From positions 3,196,501 to 3,260,500 of the forward strand of contig CM041197.1 in assembly GCA_023078555.1 (NCBI GenBank): 64,000 nucleotides of DNA, read 5' to 3'. The notes beneath the pieces were generated by a model. That model had not been told where the DNA came from. It did no database searches and worked only from the letters and a program-made list of their open reading frames with translations. This document shows, in pieces, positions 13,046-25,000 of the stretch. The DNA comes from Ulva prolifera (Eukaryota; Chlorophyta; Ulvophyceae; Ulvales; Ulvaceae). The translations under genes were made by a program, and so were the position numbers. Numbering within the stretch: position 1 is the first letter of the stretch; every line of letters begins with the position of its first letter.

Positions 13046-13392
13046 TGTCAGAAATTCTCTATTGTCAGGTCAGACGCGCAGTCTTTCGTACAGGTCAGGT
13101 CAGGGCAGCCAGCGTTCCATACCTGCTGCGCACAGAGGTAGAACCGAGGAACGCTATAAGGAGAGTGCTAGCACCGGGAAACAGTAAGGAGAAAAGGTTA
13201 CAGATCTCAGTGTGCACATGCTTATATGCACACTGAACACACAAGGTTACGGCGGGAAACCCTCGCGGGATCTCTCTCACTACATCGAGACAATCTCGGC
13301 TGGCGGCTTACCCCTACACTGGATCCGCGGATCGTCCGTGCATGGGTGCACCTGTCACCACACTGCTGCCCGCAGGCTCATGCATTGTGACA
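13046..13392 (-). repeat. Copia 5' LTR
   Basis: Same length and termini as the copy at 8521. The primer binding site lies directly to its left. The roughly 195 bp nearest its right end differ from the other LTR at about two positions, while the first 130-150 bp differ at many. Confidence 0.9.
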
Positions 13393-16300
13393 CAGGGGCC
13401 CCTCTCAGCCGCTGCCCCCTCTCCAGGCGGCAGCGTCCTCTCAGCCGGTCAAGCCGTCCTCCAGTCGCCGGGCAGCACCGTCTCGTCAGCAGCCCAACAC
13501 GTTAGCTTCCATCAGCCCGCGGCCGAAAGTCGTGAACTTGGCAAGCAGCCCGACCCCAAGCAGCGTGAGCTCCGAGCTGCCCTCAGAGGTGATTGACCTC
13601 GAGGGCATCGACCAGGACCCCCAGACGTTCCAGGAGATCGGTGCGGACCTGAATTCGCAGCACAACCAACACCTTACTCTTGATGTTGCAATAGACTCAT
13701 TCTGGGAACGCTTGCGTCAGGGATATGCTCATGACCCCGCATTCCGGGCACCTCCACACAAGTATAGGTTCGACAAACATCTCCAAGCATATTTATGGGG
13801 CCACAAGCTAGTGATTCCGGACCATGATGGACTGCGAAAACATATTTTGTTGTGGCATCATGTACACCCGTGGCATGCACACATGGGAGTTCATCGCACA
13901 CAAGCACTCATTATGGACACATTCTATTGGCCTGACATTAGCACGGACATTAAATCATTCATCTCACAATGTCATTCATGTCAGATAATGAAATCTCCGG
14001 GCTGTTCTGATAGCACTTTATACCCGCTACCTGTCCCCACAGCGTGCTGGCGGGTGGTGAGCTTGGACATGATCACTCACTTACCGCGCACTGCCTCTGG
14101 GTATGACTGTATCGTTGTTTTTGTGGACCAGTTCTCCAAGATGGTCCGGCTTATACCTGCGCTGAGCACACTCGATGGTCCGGGTTTTGCTAAGTTGTTT
14201 TTCCCAACACATCTATCCACACTATGGTCTGCATTTGGGCATATGCAGCGATAGGGGTGTGCAGTAGAATAACAAGTTTTTCAAATCTGTCTGCGAGCAC
14301 GTGGGCATTCAACTCCGTTTGACGTTTTCATATCACCCTAGAGCCAACGGCCAAGTGGAGCGCCTCAACAGAGTCATTGAGGAGGCGCTCAGACACTTTG
14401 TCGGCCCCGCGCACGACGATTGGGACTCGTTCCTGCCGCATGTTGAATTCAGCATTAACAGTTCAAAGAGCGAAAGCACCGGCTGCAGCCCCTTCCAACT
14501 CAACCGCATTACACCATCACTGCCGCCTACCGCGTTAGCATTTGGCTTGCCACAAACACGGCGCGTGCATACATCTATTTTGCACAGAATGTATTATCAT
14601 TTGGCCAAGCAAGCACTTTCAGAGGCCAAACAAAGCATGTGGTCTTCTACAGTTCACCATGAGCACTCACAACAATTCCAAGTAGGCAAAGATGTGCTGC
14701 TGTCATTGTCCAAACTTGCGTTGCATCACCCGACGCTTGAATCGCAAATTCACCGCAAGGTGGGCTGGCCCTTGTCGCATCTTGGCCTTGATTGGGACAC
14801 GGGCTGCGCGGCTGCGACTACCTGCCACATTGCGAGAGCTAAGGATTCATGATGTATTCCATTTCTCGTGCCTTAAACCTTATGTTGATGCTCATTTTCA
14901 TGAGTGTAGCGCCTCCCCTGCGACGGGCCCGGATACGGACGCTCACAATGTCTTCGAAGTCGAGGCCGTCTTAGATTATAGGCGCACGCACACGCCGACG
15001 GCACAATCACATGACACGGGGCCCCTTAAAGGTCCGCATTATCTTGTCCGGTGGAAAGGATACTCTTCTCAACACGACCTCTGGCTGCCTGTTGGTGAGT
15101 TGGATAATTGCTTAGACAAGGTCGCGGATTACCTGTTTCAAAATGCATCCGCGAAACAACGCTAGGTGATGATTGCACAATTCCCGCGCGGTGCACGCGC
15201 ACGGCTGGCACACCTCTAACAGCGTGCGCATAGTACACGTGGCGTGGACATTGCACCGGCCACAATGTCGAGGCCACCGCGCTTAGTGCCGAGGACGCGA
15301 CGCGAATCAGCGCGCTTGCGTAAGTCCAAGCCGGCGCTTGTTGCAGCAGTTTCCAGCCAGCAATTCTGCTCATGTTGTGCTGCGAGCCTGTGCTAGGCCA
15401 TTGCTGTGCCCTGCTATTTCTTGAAGGGGACGCCTGGATCCATATAGCACTTACCTGGGCGTTACCGGTCATGAGGAGTTGTTCATGAGCGTTGAGTCCG
15501 ACGCAGGATATTCTTGACCGTATCGTGCCCGCTCCGCCAATATTTCTCGGTCTTAGGTCCATGTGCACGATCACATCGGAACCATTTATGCCATCCCCGC
15601 CACACTCGTCATGCTGGGCACGGTCATTCACCGGGTTGGAAACCCAGGCATGGTAGCACCTAGTCGCCATATAGCGTGTTACACTACCTGAATGCACCAG
15701 TTACATCCTCGATAGGCACTTATGGGGTTAAATTCTTGTCAATATGGGCCGGTGTTTCCGCACCTTATGTCATGCCGTTCACACGGCTACGCACATTCAA
15801 CCTTTGTGGGATATGCCGCCTTATCTGACTTACGGCTGCTATGCAGTGGCATCACTACCTTCCGCGTCGGAGGGCTCTGCCTTGACCAGCTCCAAGATTA
15901 AGCGGTTGCTGGTTAACGTTCAGAAGTTTATGAATGATGTGTCCAAGACCCCCGCCTCCGGCGTTAGCGGGGATGAATTTAGGGCCAAGCTTGTCGCTAT
16001 TGTGCGGGCTGAGCGGTCTGCTGTTGCTGCCGCCCGCGCCCGTGAGCGTAGCTTGCATGAGTTTATTGAGCTGGTCACCCACTCACACGGCCGTGTGTTG
16101 GGCCATTATCTGGATGATCTGGTGATGTCCTTCTCGGACCTTATGTAACCCATTTGCTGGGCAGACGCGGCACCGGCTCTTGTTACAAAGCCCCGGTCTC
16201 ACCCCCACCTCGTGGGCCCCTTCTGTGCTTACGCCTTGCGCTATGTGCTTCGCGCCAGTGGCACTACCGTGTTCTTGGCGTCGTTGCGCTTGTGATGTGG

Positions 16301-17010
16301 TATTCTGCCACCATTTGCGTGCTTCGCTTCCGGAGCTTCGCTCCTCTGTCAAGGGGGGAGGTGTTGTGAGATATCTCTCACGCTAGCGCATGCTGGCACA
16401 ATTAAGTATACAAAGAATCAGCTTTCAAGCCTAGATTGGGCACTGGATTCTTGCGCGGGCGAGCCTTGAGCCACGGTGCACATTACACACTTGCATGAGG
16501 TTGCTTCTGCCATGCTCCCTGCCTTCGCGTGTCCATGGCTGACCCCCACATCGCTGTTCGTAAGTTACACATATCGGGCCTTTATATGGCAATTCAAACA
16601 AATACCTACAGTCAGACCAGCGACCCCTATACCGCTAGACCTCCATCATTGTACTCAGCTGGTGTGTTGTAAGAGTCCTTGCACAAAGGATCAGCTTTCA
16701 AGCTTAGATTGGGCGCTGGGTAGTTGCGCGGGCGAGCCTTGAGCCCCGGTGCTCATTAAACACTTACATGCGCGCGCTTCTTCCATTCTCCCTGCCTTCG
16801 CGTGTCCGTTGCTGGCCTTCATACCGCTAGACCTTCATCGTTGTACTTAGCTGGTTCGTTGTAAGAGTGCTTGTACAAAGACTGAGCTTTCAAGCTTAGA
16901 TTGGGCGTTGGATTGTTGCGCGGGCGAGCCTGGAGCCCCGGTTCTCATTAAACACTTGCATGCGTGTGCCGGTGGATGCTTTTCTGGGTTGAGAGCTCCG
17001 GTCTTGGCGC
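13393..17010 (+). mobile_element. Ty3/Gypsy chromovirus 3' part, broken
   Basis: Plus-strand remains of a Gypsy element of the chromovirus branch. Parts seen in order are an integrase zinc-binding HHCC region (about 13860-13990, ending CHSCQIMKS), the integrase catalytic core (about 14040-14510, with ANGQVERLN), and a C-terminal chromodomain (about 14960-15150, HYLVRWKGYSS). Chromodomains guide such elements to marked chromatin. A polypurine tract AAGGGGGGAGG at 16351-16361 is followed by the likely 3' LTR from 16362 (TGTTGTGAGATATCTC). A short open frame of unknown role lies at 15744-16148. The upstream half is absent here, cut at the Copia LTR. The copy is a fossil with roughly three breaks. 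Confidence 0.85.
16400..16965 (+). repeat. Three imperfect direct repeats in the Gypsy LTR region
   Basis: The block AGCTTTCAAGCYTAGATTGG, followed by TTGCGCGGGCGAGCC and a CATTAAACAC stretch, occurs near 16420, 16690 and 16885. The last two copies are about 190 bp apart; the first spacing is about 280 bp because of extra sequence. They probably belong to the LTR of the Gypsy element. Confidence 0.75.
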
Positions 17011-18014
17011 ATTTGATGCGATTGTGTTTAGTTGTTGTCAGGGTCTTTTGCTGTGATGAGTTCTTGTTGTTGCTTTGGTGGCAGCCGGTCGTTCTTTGGC
17101 TTGATGTATTTGTTTGCTTTGCCATATAATGGCCCGATATGCGTGTATGTCCGCAACAGATGGTCTAATCCAAATTTCCTTAACCACACGACTTTCTCCT
17201 CGTACGCAACGAAGCTTTCCGTCTTAAAATTCCACTCAGGCAATTTCTCTTTCGTCAAATCAGACTCGCCGCTGCCAGGAGATGCGCCGTAGTGCCTTAG
17301 TCAGTGTCTCAAGTGTTATGAAATGTTCAGAGTTACTGGCACTATTCACAACATTTGAAAAAGGAGGCACCTGCAGACTGCTCTGCACAGAATGGGAAGG
17401 CTTTGGCACCGGGACAATGCGCCCGCCTCGAAGCTGCATGCATGCATGCACTTCATCGACGTGTGGTTGTTGTCCAGCCTCGCCGGCGCCTTCCTCAAAC
17501 AGAGGGTTCTCGACAGGGAGATCGACGTTAGACATCCTGTAGTAGGAGAAACGATTCTTCGTCGCGCGCAACGACTAAACCGACAGGTGGCTCGCAAGCC
17601 TCCAGTTGAGAAAATGAGCTAACGCATTCGCTTTCCGAGCGCTGATCATTGCAGCACACGTCTCGCATTGTAGCTAACAACAATGTGCTACGAGAAGGCG
17701 AAAAGATCCTTGCGCTTGTGGCCGCAGCCTAAGCGCCGGCAAAGCAGTGGAATGACTGCCGTGTCTGCGCACAGACTTTGGCCAACGGCTTCCTGAACAA
17801 AACCACAATAGACAAAACGTTAACATGAACCGATACCATGTCAGAAAGCAAATTACTTCAAGTCGGGACACGCAGTCCATCTGTGGACAGGTAAGGATGG
17901 CCAGTATTTCATACCTACTGCGCACAAAGGCAGAACCTTGGAATGCTGCGCAGAGATTGCTACTATCGTGAAACAGTAAGAATAATGGTTGCAAACACTA
18001 CAAAGATGGTAGGC

Positions 18015-18460
18015 ACGCAGGAATGTACACTTTGCATACTCGTTTTGCCTGGCCATGCGGTCATGTACATTTTGGCTACTGTTTGGATGCATTTCAACGT
18101 ATTTAGGGAATGTAACAACAGAATGTACATGAGCAGCTTTCTTAAAGTGAACACAACATGTACATCTTCAGTACATGATGGGGTTACCGAATGTACATTT
18201 CATAGCCGCGCTGCCACGCTCCGAGGGAGTGTACACTCTTTCGGCTGACATGTGTACTCGTCGGGTGCATTTTCGCCCATCAGCCACAACCGATCGAGTC
18301 GAGGTTCAACACGCGACGCCACGCTCCGTCGAAGTGTACAATCTGGATGTACCGCTCGAGCACATCCCTTGCTGCCATTAAATCTTTGCATAAATTGATA
18401 CACCATGCTCCGTCACGCTCGAGCTCTGTCAACGTTGGAGAGTGCATTGTGGATGTACAA
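18015..18460. repeat. Left subterminal TGTACA cluster of the CACTA element
   Basis: About nine TGTACA or GTGTAC(A) words, in both orientations, spaced 20 to 110 bp apart (for example 18024, 18063, 18124, 18160, 18193, 18231, 18335, 18453). Known CACTA transposases bind short repeated subterminal motifs; this cluster is the likely site here. A matching cluster is at the other end. Confidence 0.75.
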
Positions 18461-18486
18461 TACTATAATATTACTCGGGGGCAGAA

Positions 18487-21400
18487 GTGTTGCACGAATA
18501 TTAATGTAGCAGTCTCTCCCGAGCAGCCCTCTTGCTGCACGACCCCAGACTCAAGCACAGATGCATCACACATCGAACAGGTATAAGAATGGGCTGTTTG
18601 TGGGCCACCAAAAAAAATTGATGTCTGCTCTCCCGGGAGGGCTGTAGCCTCCCATTCTTTAGTCCAGACACAAGCTGCCAGAGCTGGTGTCTGCAAATGC
18701 ATCGAGCCGTGAAGCTTGGCTAGGAATGTAGTGGGTATGTTTGTCAGTAGAGTGGTGAAAGAATTAATATGATAGCTTCAGAGTCCTGTCAGGATTGCAC
18801 TGTTGCACGAGTGTGCGTGTTTGGCAAAATGCTGGCACGATCCACAACTGTAGCAGTCTCTCCCGAGCAGCCCTCTTGCTGCACGACCCCAGACTCAAGC
18901 ACAGATGCATCACACATCGAACAGGTATAAGAATGGGCTGTTTGTGGGCCACCAAAAAAATTTGATGTCTGCTCTCCCGGGAGGGCTGTAGCCTCCCATT
19001 CTTTAGTCCAGACACAAGCTGCCAGAGCTGGTGTCTGCAAATGTATCGAGCCGTGAAGCTTGGCTAGGAATGCAGTGGGTATGTTTGTCAGTAGAGTGGT
19101 GAAAGAATTAATATGATAGCTTCAGAGTCCTGTCAGGATTGCACTGTTGCACGAGTGAGGGGGGTCTGCACTCGGGCCATGCACACGTCCACCGGGAACG
19201 CGAGCAACTCAGACATCGCCCAGGGCCCTGGGCGGCGTCTACAGACTCACAATAACATACTGAATGCACACAGGCGGTCGTCTTGAGTCACTGGGCGAAA
19301 GCGGCCCTTTTGTCGAAAAACGTATGCATGCCTGGGCAGAATGACCCATTTCGCCCAGGGAGCGCCTACAGCGCCCAGTGCGTGCCCAGCGCACGCCCAG
19401 TGAGCCTATGACGCCCTTATTATGTATATATTCAGTGTTGGGACGTTCACTTTGATGTCATCGATTGCCGTGGCAGGCGTCTTAGCCGTTGTGACTTGTG
19501 GGGTCACGTACTGTCACCTGTAGGTTGTTGGGAAGCTGCTCTGCACGATTGGAGCGCTATCAAGAACCAATGCAAGTGTTGTTCACTCCTGGGGATGGGT
19601 TGGTTGAATGCTCTAGCGGCTCTGTCCCCATTGCATTCTGGCTTGTCTAGTACATGGCATGAGTATAAAACAACAGGCTCCAATAGGCGTGAATGCTTAA
19701 ATTATGGCACAGTTGGAATACCTTTGGTGATGCTGACAACTGTGATCGAGGCTGATCGCACGGCGGTTGATGAAGCTCATTGTATCAACACCATGTGGAT
19801 GCAGCTGGCCTGGTTGATAAAGCTGACATGTTTGTCGTAAATCATAGTGTCATGTAGTTGCATCTAGACTGTATTGCAATCGATGACACACTGACTGCCA
19901 GTCAGGTTGTATGCTGTTTGCTTGGTAGCATTGTGCAAGAGACAGAGAACCGATGCAGTTGTCTGTATTCTTCTGTGAAGAACAATGCAATAAATTTGTA
20001 CGCGAGACGAACTCAGCATGCGCTCTGCGTCACCGTCATGGGAATCTGCACTGCATCAGAGGTATAGCAAAGCCAGAATGACTTGCACACATAGCCTCTT
20101 TGTGTGCTTGGCTCTGTGATCTGCCACATCACGCCCACTGAAGACATCCTGATTGTCCACGGATCACTCACGTCAAGTGGTGCAGGTTGAACAGCGATAA
20201 TTCATTGCGTAGTCGGCAGTGCTGTTTTCTTTTTGCGTGAACGAAAATGCTGTCGCGGCCGTCACAGCCAGATTCGCAGCACCTCCGTGCCCTTCAAAAC
20301 GAAGAAGATATGAGATATTCATCATGACACAACATGTCGACTGTAATTTGTCGACCGCGCAGGGATCATTCTTGCCGTGGCTTCGATGAGCCGGTGTACG
20401 GCAGCGTACTTTCAGTCTCTGTGACGGAAGAACGCCACTGCACGAACGACATGTAGTACTGCTTTTGAGCGATGTGAGGCTGGTGTTTCTGGTATGTGTA
20501 TGTATCTGCTGTGGCCCATTATAATGCTATGTTGCGTTGTTTGCAAGCTCACGAGGTGAACAAACTGCACGCAAGTTCCGGCAGAAACAAACAGCAATGC
20601 CGCCTGTTACTTAATTTCAATCAATGATTAAATCTGTGGTAGATAAGCCGGTCTAGGCCGGCGTGGTATCCGCTCTCCATGGCTGCATCACATACAGGCC
20701 GGACATACCCGCACGACACCGGTTGACAGGTCGCTGAACATTTATGAGACATATTATAGTGTTTTTCGGGTGTTCTCGACCCACTGTGCTCACTGGGCGT
20801 GCGCTGGGCGCCAAATCCGTGTCCATGGGCGAAAACGGCATTTTGGCCGAAAACAGGCCTTTCCCTGGGCACTTTTCTACGTTAGGCCCAGGGACCGCCT
20901 GTGTGCATTCAGTATCTTACTGTGCGTCTATAGACACCGCCCAGGGCCCTGGGCGATGTCTGAGTTGCTCGCGTTCCCGGTGGACGTGTGCATGGCCCAA
21001 GTGCAGACCCCCCTCACGAGTGTGCGTGTTTGGCAAAATGCTGGCACGATCCACAACTGTAGCAGTCTCTCCCGAGCAGCCCTCTTGCTGCACGACCCCA
21101 GACTCAAGCACAGATGCATCACACATCGAACAGGTATAAGAATGGGCTGTTTGTGGGCCACCAAAAAAATTTGATGTCTGCTCTCCCGGGAGGGCTGTAG
21201 CCTCCCATTCTTTAGTCCAGACACAAGCTGCCAGAGCTGGTGTCTGCAAATGTATCGAGCCGTGAAGCTTGGCTAGGAATGCAGTGGGTATGTTTGTCAG
21301 TAGAGTGGTGAAAGAATTAATATGATAGCTTCAGAGTCCTGTCAGGATTGCACTGTTGCACGAGTGTGCGTGTTTGGCAAAATGCTGGCACGATCCACAA

Positions 21401-21950
21401 CTGTAGCAGTCTCTCCCGAGCAGCCCTCTTGCTGCACGACCCCAGACTCAAGCACAGATGCATCACACATCGAACAGGTATAAGAATGGGCTGTTTGTGG
21501 GCCACCAAAAAAATTTGATGTCTGCTCTCCCGGGAGAGCTGCAGCCTCCCATTCTTTAGTCCAGACACAAGCTGCCAGAGCTGGTGTCTGCAAATGCATC
21601 GAGGCCGGAACCGTGGCTGGGAATGCAGTGGGTATGAATGTCCGTACAGTGGTGAAAGAATTAATATGATAGCTTGACAGGCCTGCATGTGATGCAGTGT
21701 TGCACGAGTGTGCGTGTTTGTCAAAATGCTGGCACGATGCACAACTGTAGCGGTGTCTCCCGAGCAGCTCACTTGCTGCACGACCTCAGATTCAAGCACA
21801 TGTTGATCACACCTTGAATAGCAGCATAACTGGAATGCTTGTGAGCCACCAAAAAAATTCATGACGAGGTACGCTGCAGCTGCATCACAGAAGCATGCCT
21901 GGACACAGATTGCAGCAGCTAATGTCTGCATATGTTTCGAATCCACTGCT
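18487..21950. repeat. 344-bp tandem repeat, five copies, interrupted by an insertion
   Basis: The word AGTCTCTCCCGAGCAGC recurs at 18511, 18855, 21064 and 21408, with a diverged copy at 21752. Every step is exactly 344 bp once the 1857-bp insertion and its 8-bp duplication are removed. The copies at 18855, 21064 and 21408 are nearly identical; the first is partial and the last diverged. Each unit contains a foldback, TAAGAATGGG paired with CCCATTCTTTA, about 80 bp across. No gene is supported here. Confidence 0.92.
19158..21014. mobile_element. 1.86-kb non-autonomous TIR transposon with 8-bp target duplication
   Basis: The ends are inverted repeats of about 120 bp starting AGGGGGGTCTGCAC, with roughly half a dozen mismatches. 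A perfect duplication CACGAGTG flanks it (19150-19157 and 21015-21022), and removing it restores the 344-bp repeat unit exactly. Eight-base duplications are made by hAT, P and Merlin elements; I cannot choose among them from the termini. Each inverted repeat contains the 16-bp palindrome GCCCAGGGCCCTGGGC. The centre holds only short open frames and no transposase, so it must rely on one supplied elsewhere. A degraded relative lies at 30582-30964. Confidence 0.9.
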
Positions 21951-22039
21951 TGCCATCATCCGTTCATGTGCATATGCATGACTGCCGGCGTTACTGAAAA
22001 AGCATCACAGTGATTGCTGGTCACACCAAGAGCTTTGAC

Positions 22040-25000
22040 TCAACGCTTTACACCAGCAAACCTACCCGATAATTTATTTGCAATGCAGAAATACCTGGCC
22101 CCATTCCTTTCGCGAGTGGGCACAACCTGGGAGTTGATACTTCTCAAATCCAACACAAACTCCCCCACAAATTGGGTTCTAGGATGACACGCATCGAGCC
22201 TGTCAGTTCGGACAAGCTCATGTAATCTGTTTATCCCCGGATCGGCTGGTCTCACACCAGGACCATGCATGTCCTCGCACGTGTAAAGTTTAGCAATGCC
22301 TAATTTCAGGACAGCAGGGAAGCTACGGTGCTGCCCCGGGCATGTTGCACCCTCCGGCAACACGTTCCCTTTGAACTCAGCACGCACAAAGTACTGGAAC
22401 TGTCCCACATACACCCTCATCTCGATATGCCCCTCGTTGTCCTCTTCCGCATAGTACACCATGAACCACTGGTTGTTTTTGCGTGTTTGTGACTTGCACT
22501 GCACGCTGCTGACAGTATCACCTATGGGCAGATCTGCCCTAGTGAACTTCTGCAGTGATACTGAGGCCCCCTCTCGACCTTTTCCCAGAGGACCCTCCAG
22601 CCCCAGCTCGTGTAAAATCAACCCGCCCCGGTTGTGTTTGTCCTCATCAATGAGTACGGGCCATCTGTCTTGCAGAAGATCACAATCATCAATCAACAGT
22701 TGCGGTAGCCCTTGCAGTTCTGCGCCCCCCTCCCCTGGCGTCGGTGTATACAAAACTTGCCGCACTTCGTCTATATCACATTCCTTGGGCGCTCCCAGCA
22801 GAAGCGCCTCCAGTAACCCCGCCACATCATGCTCACCTCTTTTACGCATCTTTTTTGCCTGCAGTGCCTCGTACAAGGACACGCAGGTCCAGCCATCTGG
22901 GGTCAGCTTCACACGTCGGCATGCCAAAGTGAGAAGCCAGTCATGCACAAAAAGTAGTTCCGGATACGCAGTACTGCGGTACTTGACCATTCGCTTGACC
23001 AACTGAACCATCCTTTCAACCCAGAACTCAGTCCACGTGAACCCAGGCCCGCAAGCCCTGATTTGGTCAGCTAGATGCATCGCTGCTAGATGCAATTTGA
23101 AGGTAGTAAGAAATCTCCCATGGAATACCTGGTCACAGAGATGTGTTACACACCGGGGAATGCTAGTGCTGCGCATGTAGGCCATAGCTACAGGTGATCA
23201 CCTACAGCCTGGCCGTGGAGCTATAGCATTATAATGACAACATCCAGATACCCCACATCAGACAGTCCACATGTTCGTTGTCTTAGTGCATACCTCCTCT
23301 GCTAGCTTTCCGTACTGCAATAGGTCTTTCTGCGCCTGCAGAATCCGCTCGTGAGTGTGCTGACCTTCTTGATACTTCATGAAGTACAAGGTCGAGGAGC
23401 GCAGCAACGTCCACTGCTTGTCAAACACTTCTTTCAAGTGACGATGTTCCGCCTTCCATGGTAGGTCATGCAGCAGAAATAGTGAGAATGTTTCTGTGAA
23501 TGCCATCCACTCCTCCATTAGCCAGCATCCTCTGTACCTGTACTCGGTAGTATGGCCTCAGAATGAGCCTTGGCGTGTTGATGGCTGTCACAGCCTCTGG
23601 CTCTGACAGGTACATGTAGTCGAGTTGGACGCACCGGATCATGTCGGTATATGGTTTGCCAAACAGCTCTGTGGTCTGTATATCGCATCCTTTGGCTGTG
23701 ATGTGATCTCTGATGTATGTTGGCAGCACATGCCCTTTTGTGGACACTTTTCTCAGCCACATGCTCCAGAAGTTCTGCAATATGCCGAGGAGGAAGATGT
23801 GGGCGATGCCGTAGCGGAAAAAATGACAAGGACTGCAAGCACACACCACAGTTTACCGCCATGCATTGATGTCCCTGCATCAGCAAAGATCAATTCATGA
23901 TCAGGGTGAACACCGTACTTGACGTAAGACAGAGTCTGAAACATTGGTGCTCCACGTGCTCCCAGGTCCTTCTGCTTCTTGTCAACGTAAGTCTCTCGGT
24001 CCTTCGGGGTCATACGCCGCAAGGTGTCTGTAGTCGGATGCAGAATCAAGTCTTTCAGCAGCTCTGCCTTCCTTCCACGGAGCAGAATTTCCATTGCACT
24101 AAGCTTCAGAACATTGTCCGTCAGCCATGTTTCTGCTGGCAAAGATATAGGTGCAGTGAACCCACTCCGCATCTCAAATTCACCTGTGTCTTCTTCAGCA
24201 TACCCTTGGGGCATGCGAGGGTGGTCCCCTGAATAATCCAAACCAGCTATCTCGACTGGATGGAGGACCTGCCCCGCGTTGGGAGGCAGCGCCTCCACAG
24301 GGACCTTTGGTGTTGGATAGCGAGGCTGTTTCTGACATATGTCATCGGCAAACCCGAGCCACCTGCAACAACCACTTTGGAGGAGTTGGTATCATCAGCA
24401 AACACTGCACATGTTACTGGGCCAGTACACAAGTCTGGCGGTTTTGGACGAGACAAAAGTGGAGGGATGGACACACCGCACAGTGTTGGCATCTGCATTG
24501 TGGACTCCAGAGAAGACACACCCGAAGCAAGCGTTTTTAGCTGTACGATGCAATGAACCTGTCAACTTGGTCATGAAAGGTATGTCACCTTCGACTGATA
24601 CCAGGACAGGCCATACTTTCAGAGGTACCACGCCCCCCACATCGACGAGGATTGGCTGGGCCCCCTCGCCCTCCCTCCCTGCAAATGGGGTCAGATTGGA
24701 GCTCATGATATCATGCATCTATGCACCGCAGTTTGTAGCGTTTTCAGTTATGTTGCATACCGGGATCATGCTTCTCGAAGAATTCCCGAATGGGAGCCAT
24801 CACATCGTGGTATGATCCAGGTTCGGTGGGGCCTTGCACAATGCACACCGGAGACCAGTTGATGTTCTTTGCTTGCATGCCCTCTAGCGCATCTGTTAAA
24901 CGCAGACCAGTCACTAGAGTCCCGTACACCTTGTTTGTGTAGATCTGGACACCATCACCACCTGCAGTGCAAACTTGGGTTAGCTAGTTCGTGACATTGG

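Larger units (their letters stand above)
8521..13392 (-). mobile_element. Ty1/Copia LTR retrotransposon, broken
   Basis: A Copia element read on the minus strand, bounded by 347-bp LTRs. Parts visible in the long open frame 8885-12610 are a gag-like start, the end of an integrase, a reverse transcriptase (VDD motif, LWVDDLFIF) and a Copia-type RNase H (AYSDADFA, then KHIRVRHLRVREYVQ near the end). A primer binding site starting TGGTATCG, matching the 3' end of initiator tRNA-Met, sits beside the 5' LTR, and a purine tract (ATGGGGGAG) sits beside the 3' LTR. The element is broken, with at least one break; it is a fossil. No target duplication is seen at its ends. The 3' part of its LTRs is nearly identical, suggesting a fairly recent origin. 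Confidence 0.93.

Noticed and set aside
15026-15697. 223-residue minus-strand frame beside the Gypsy chromodomain
   Set aside because: Antisense to the chromodomain and its 3' region, with no match.
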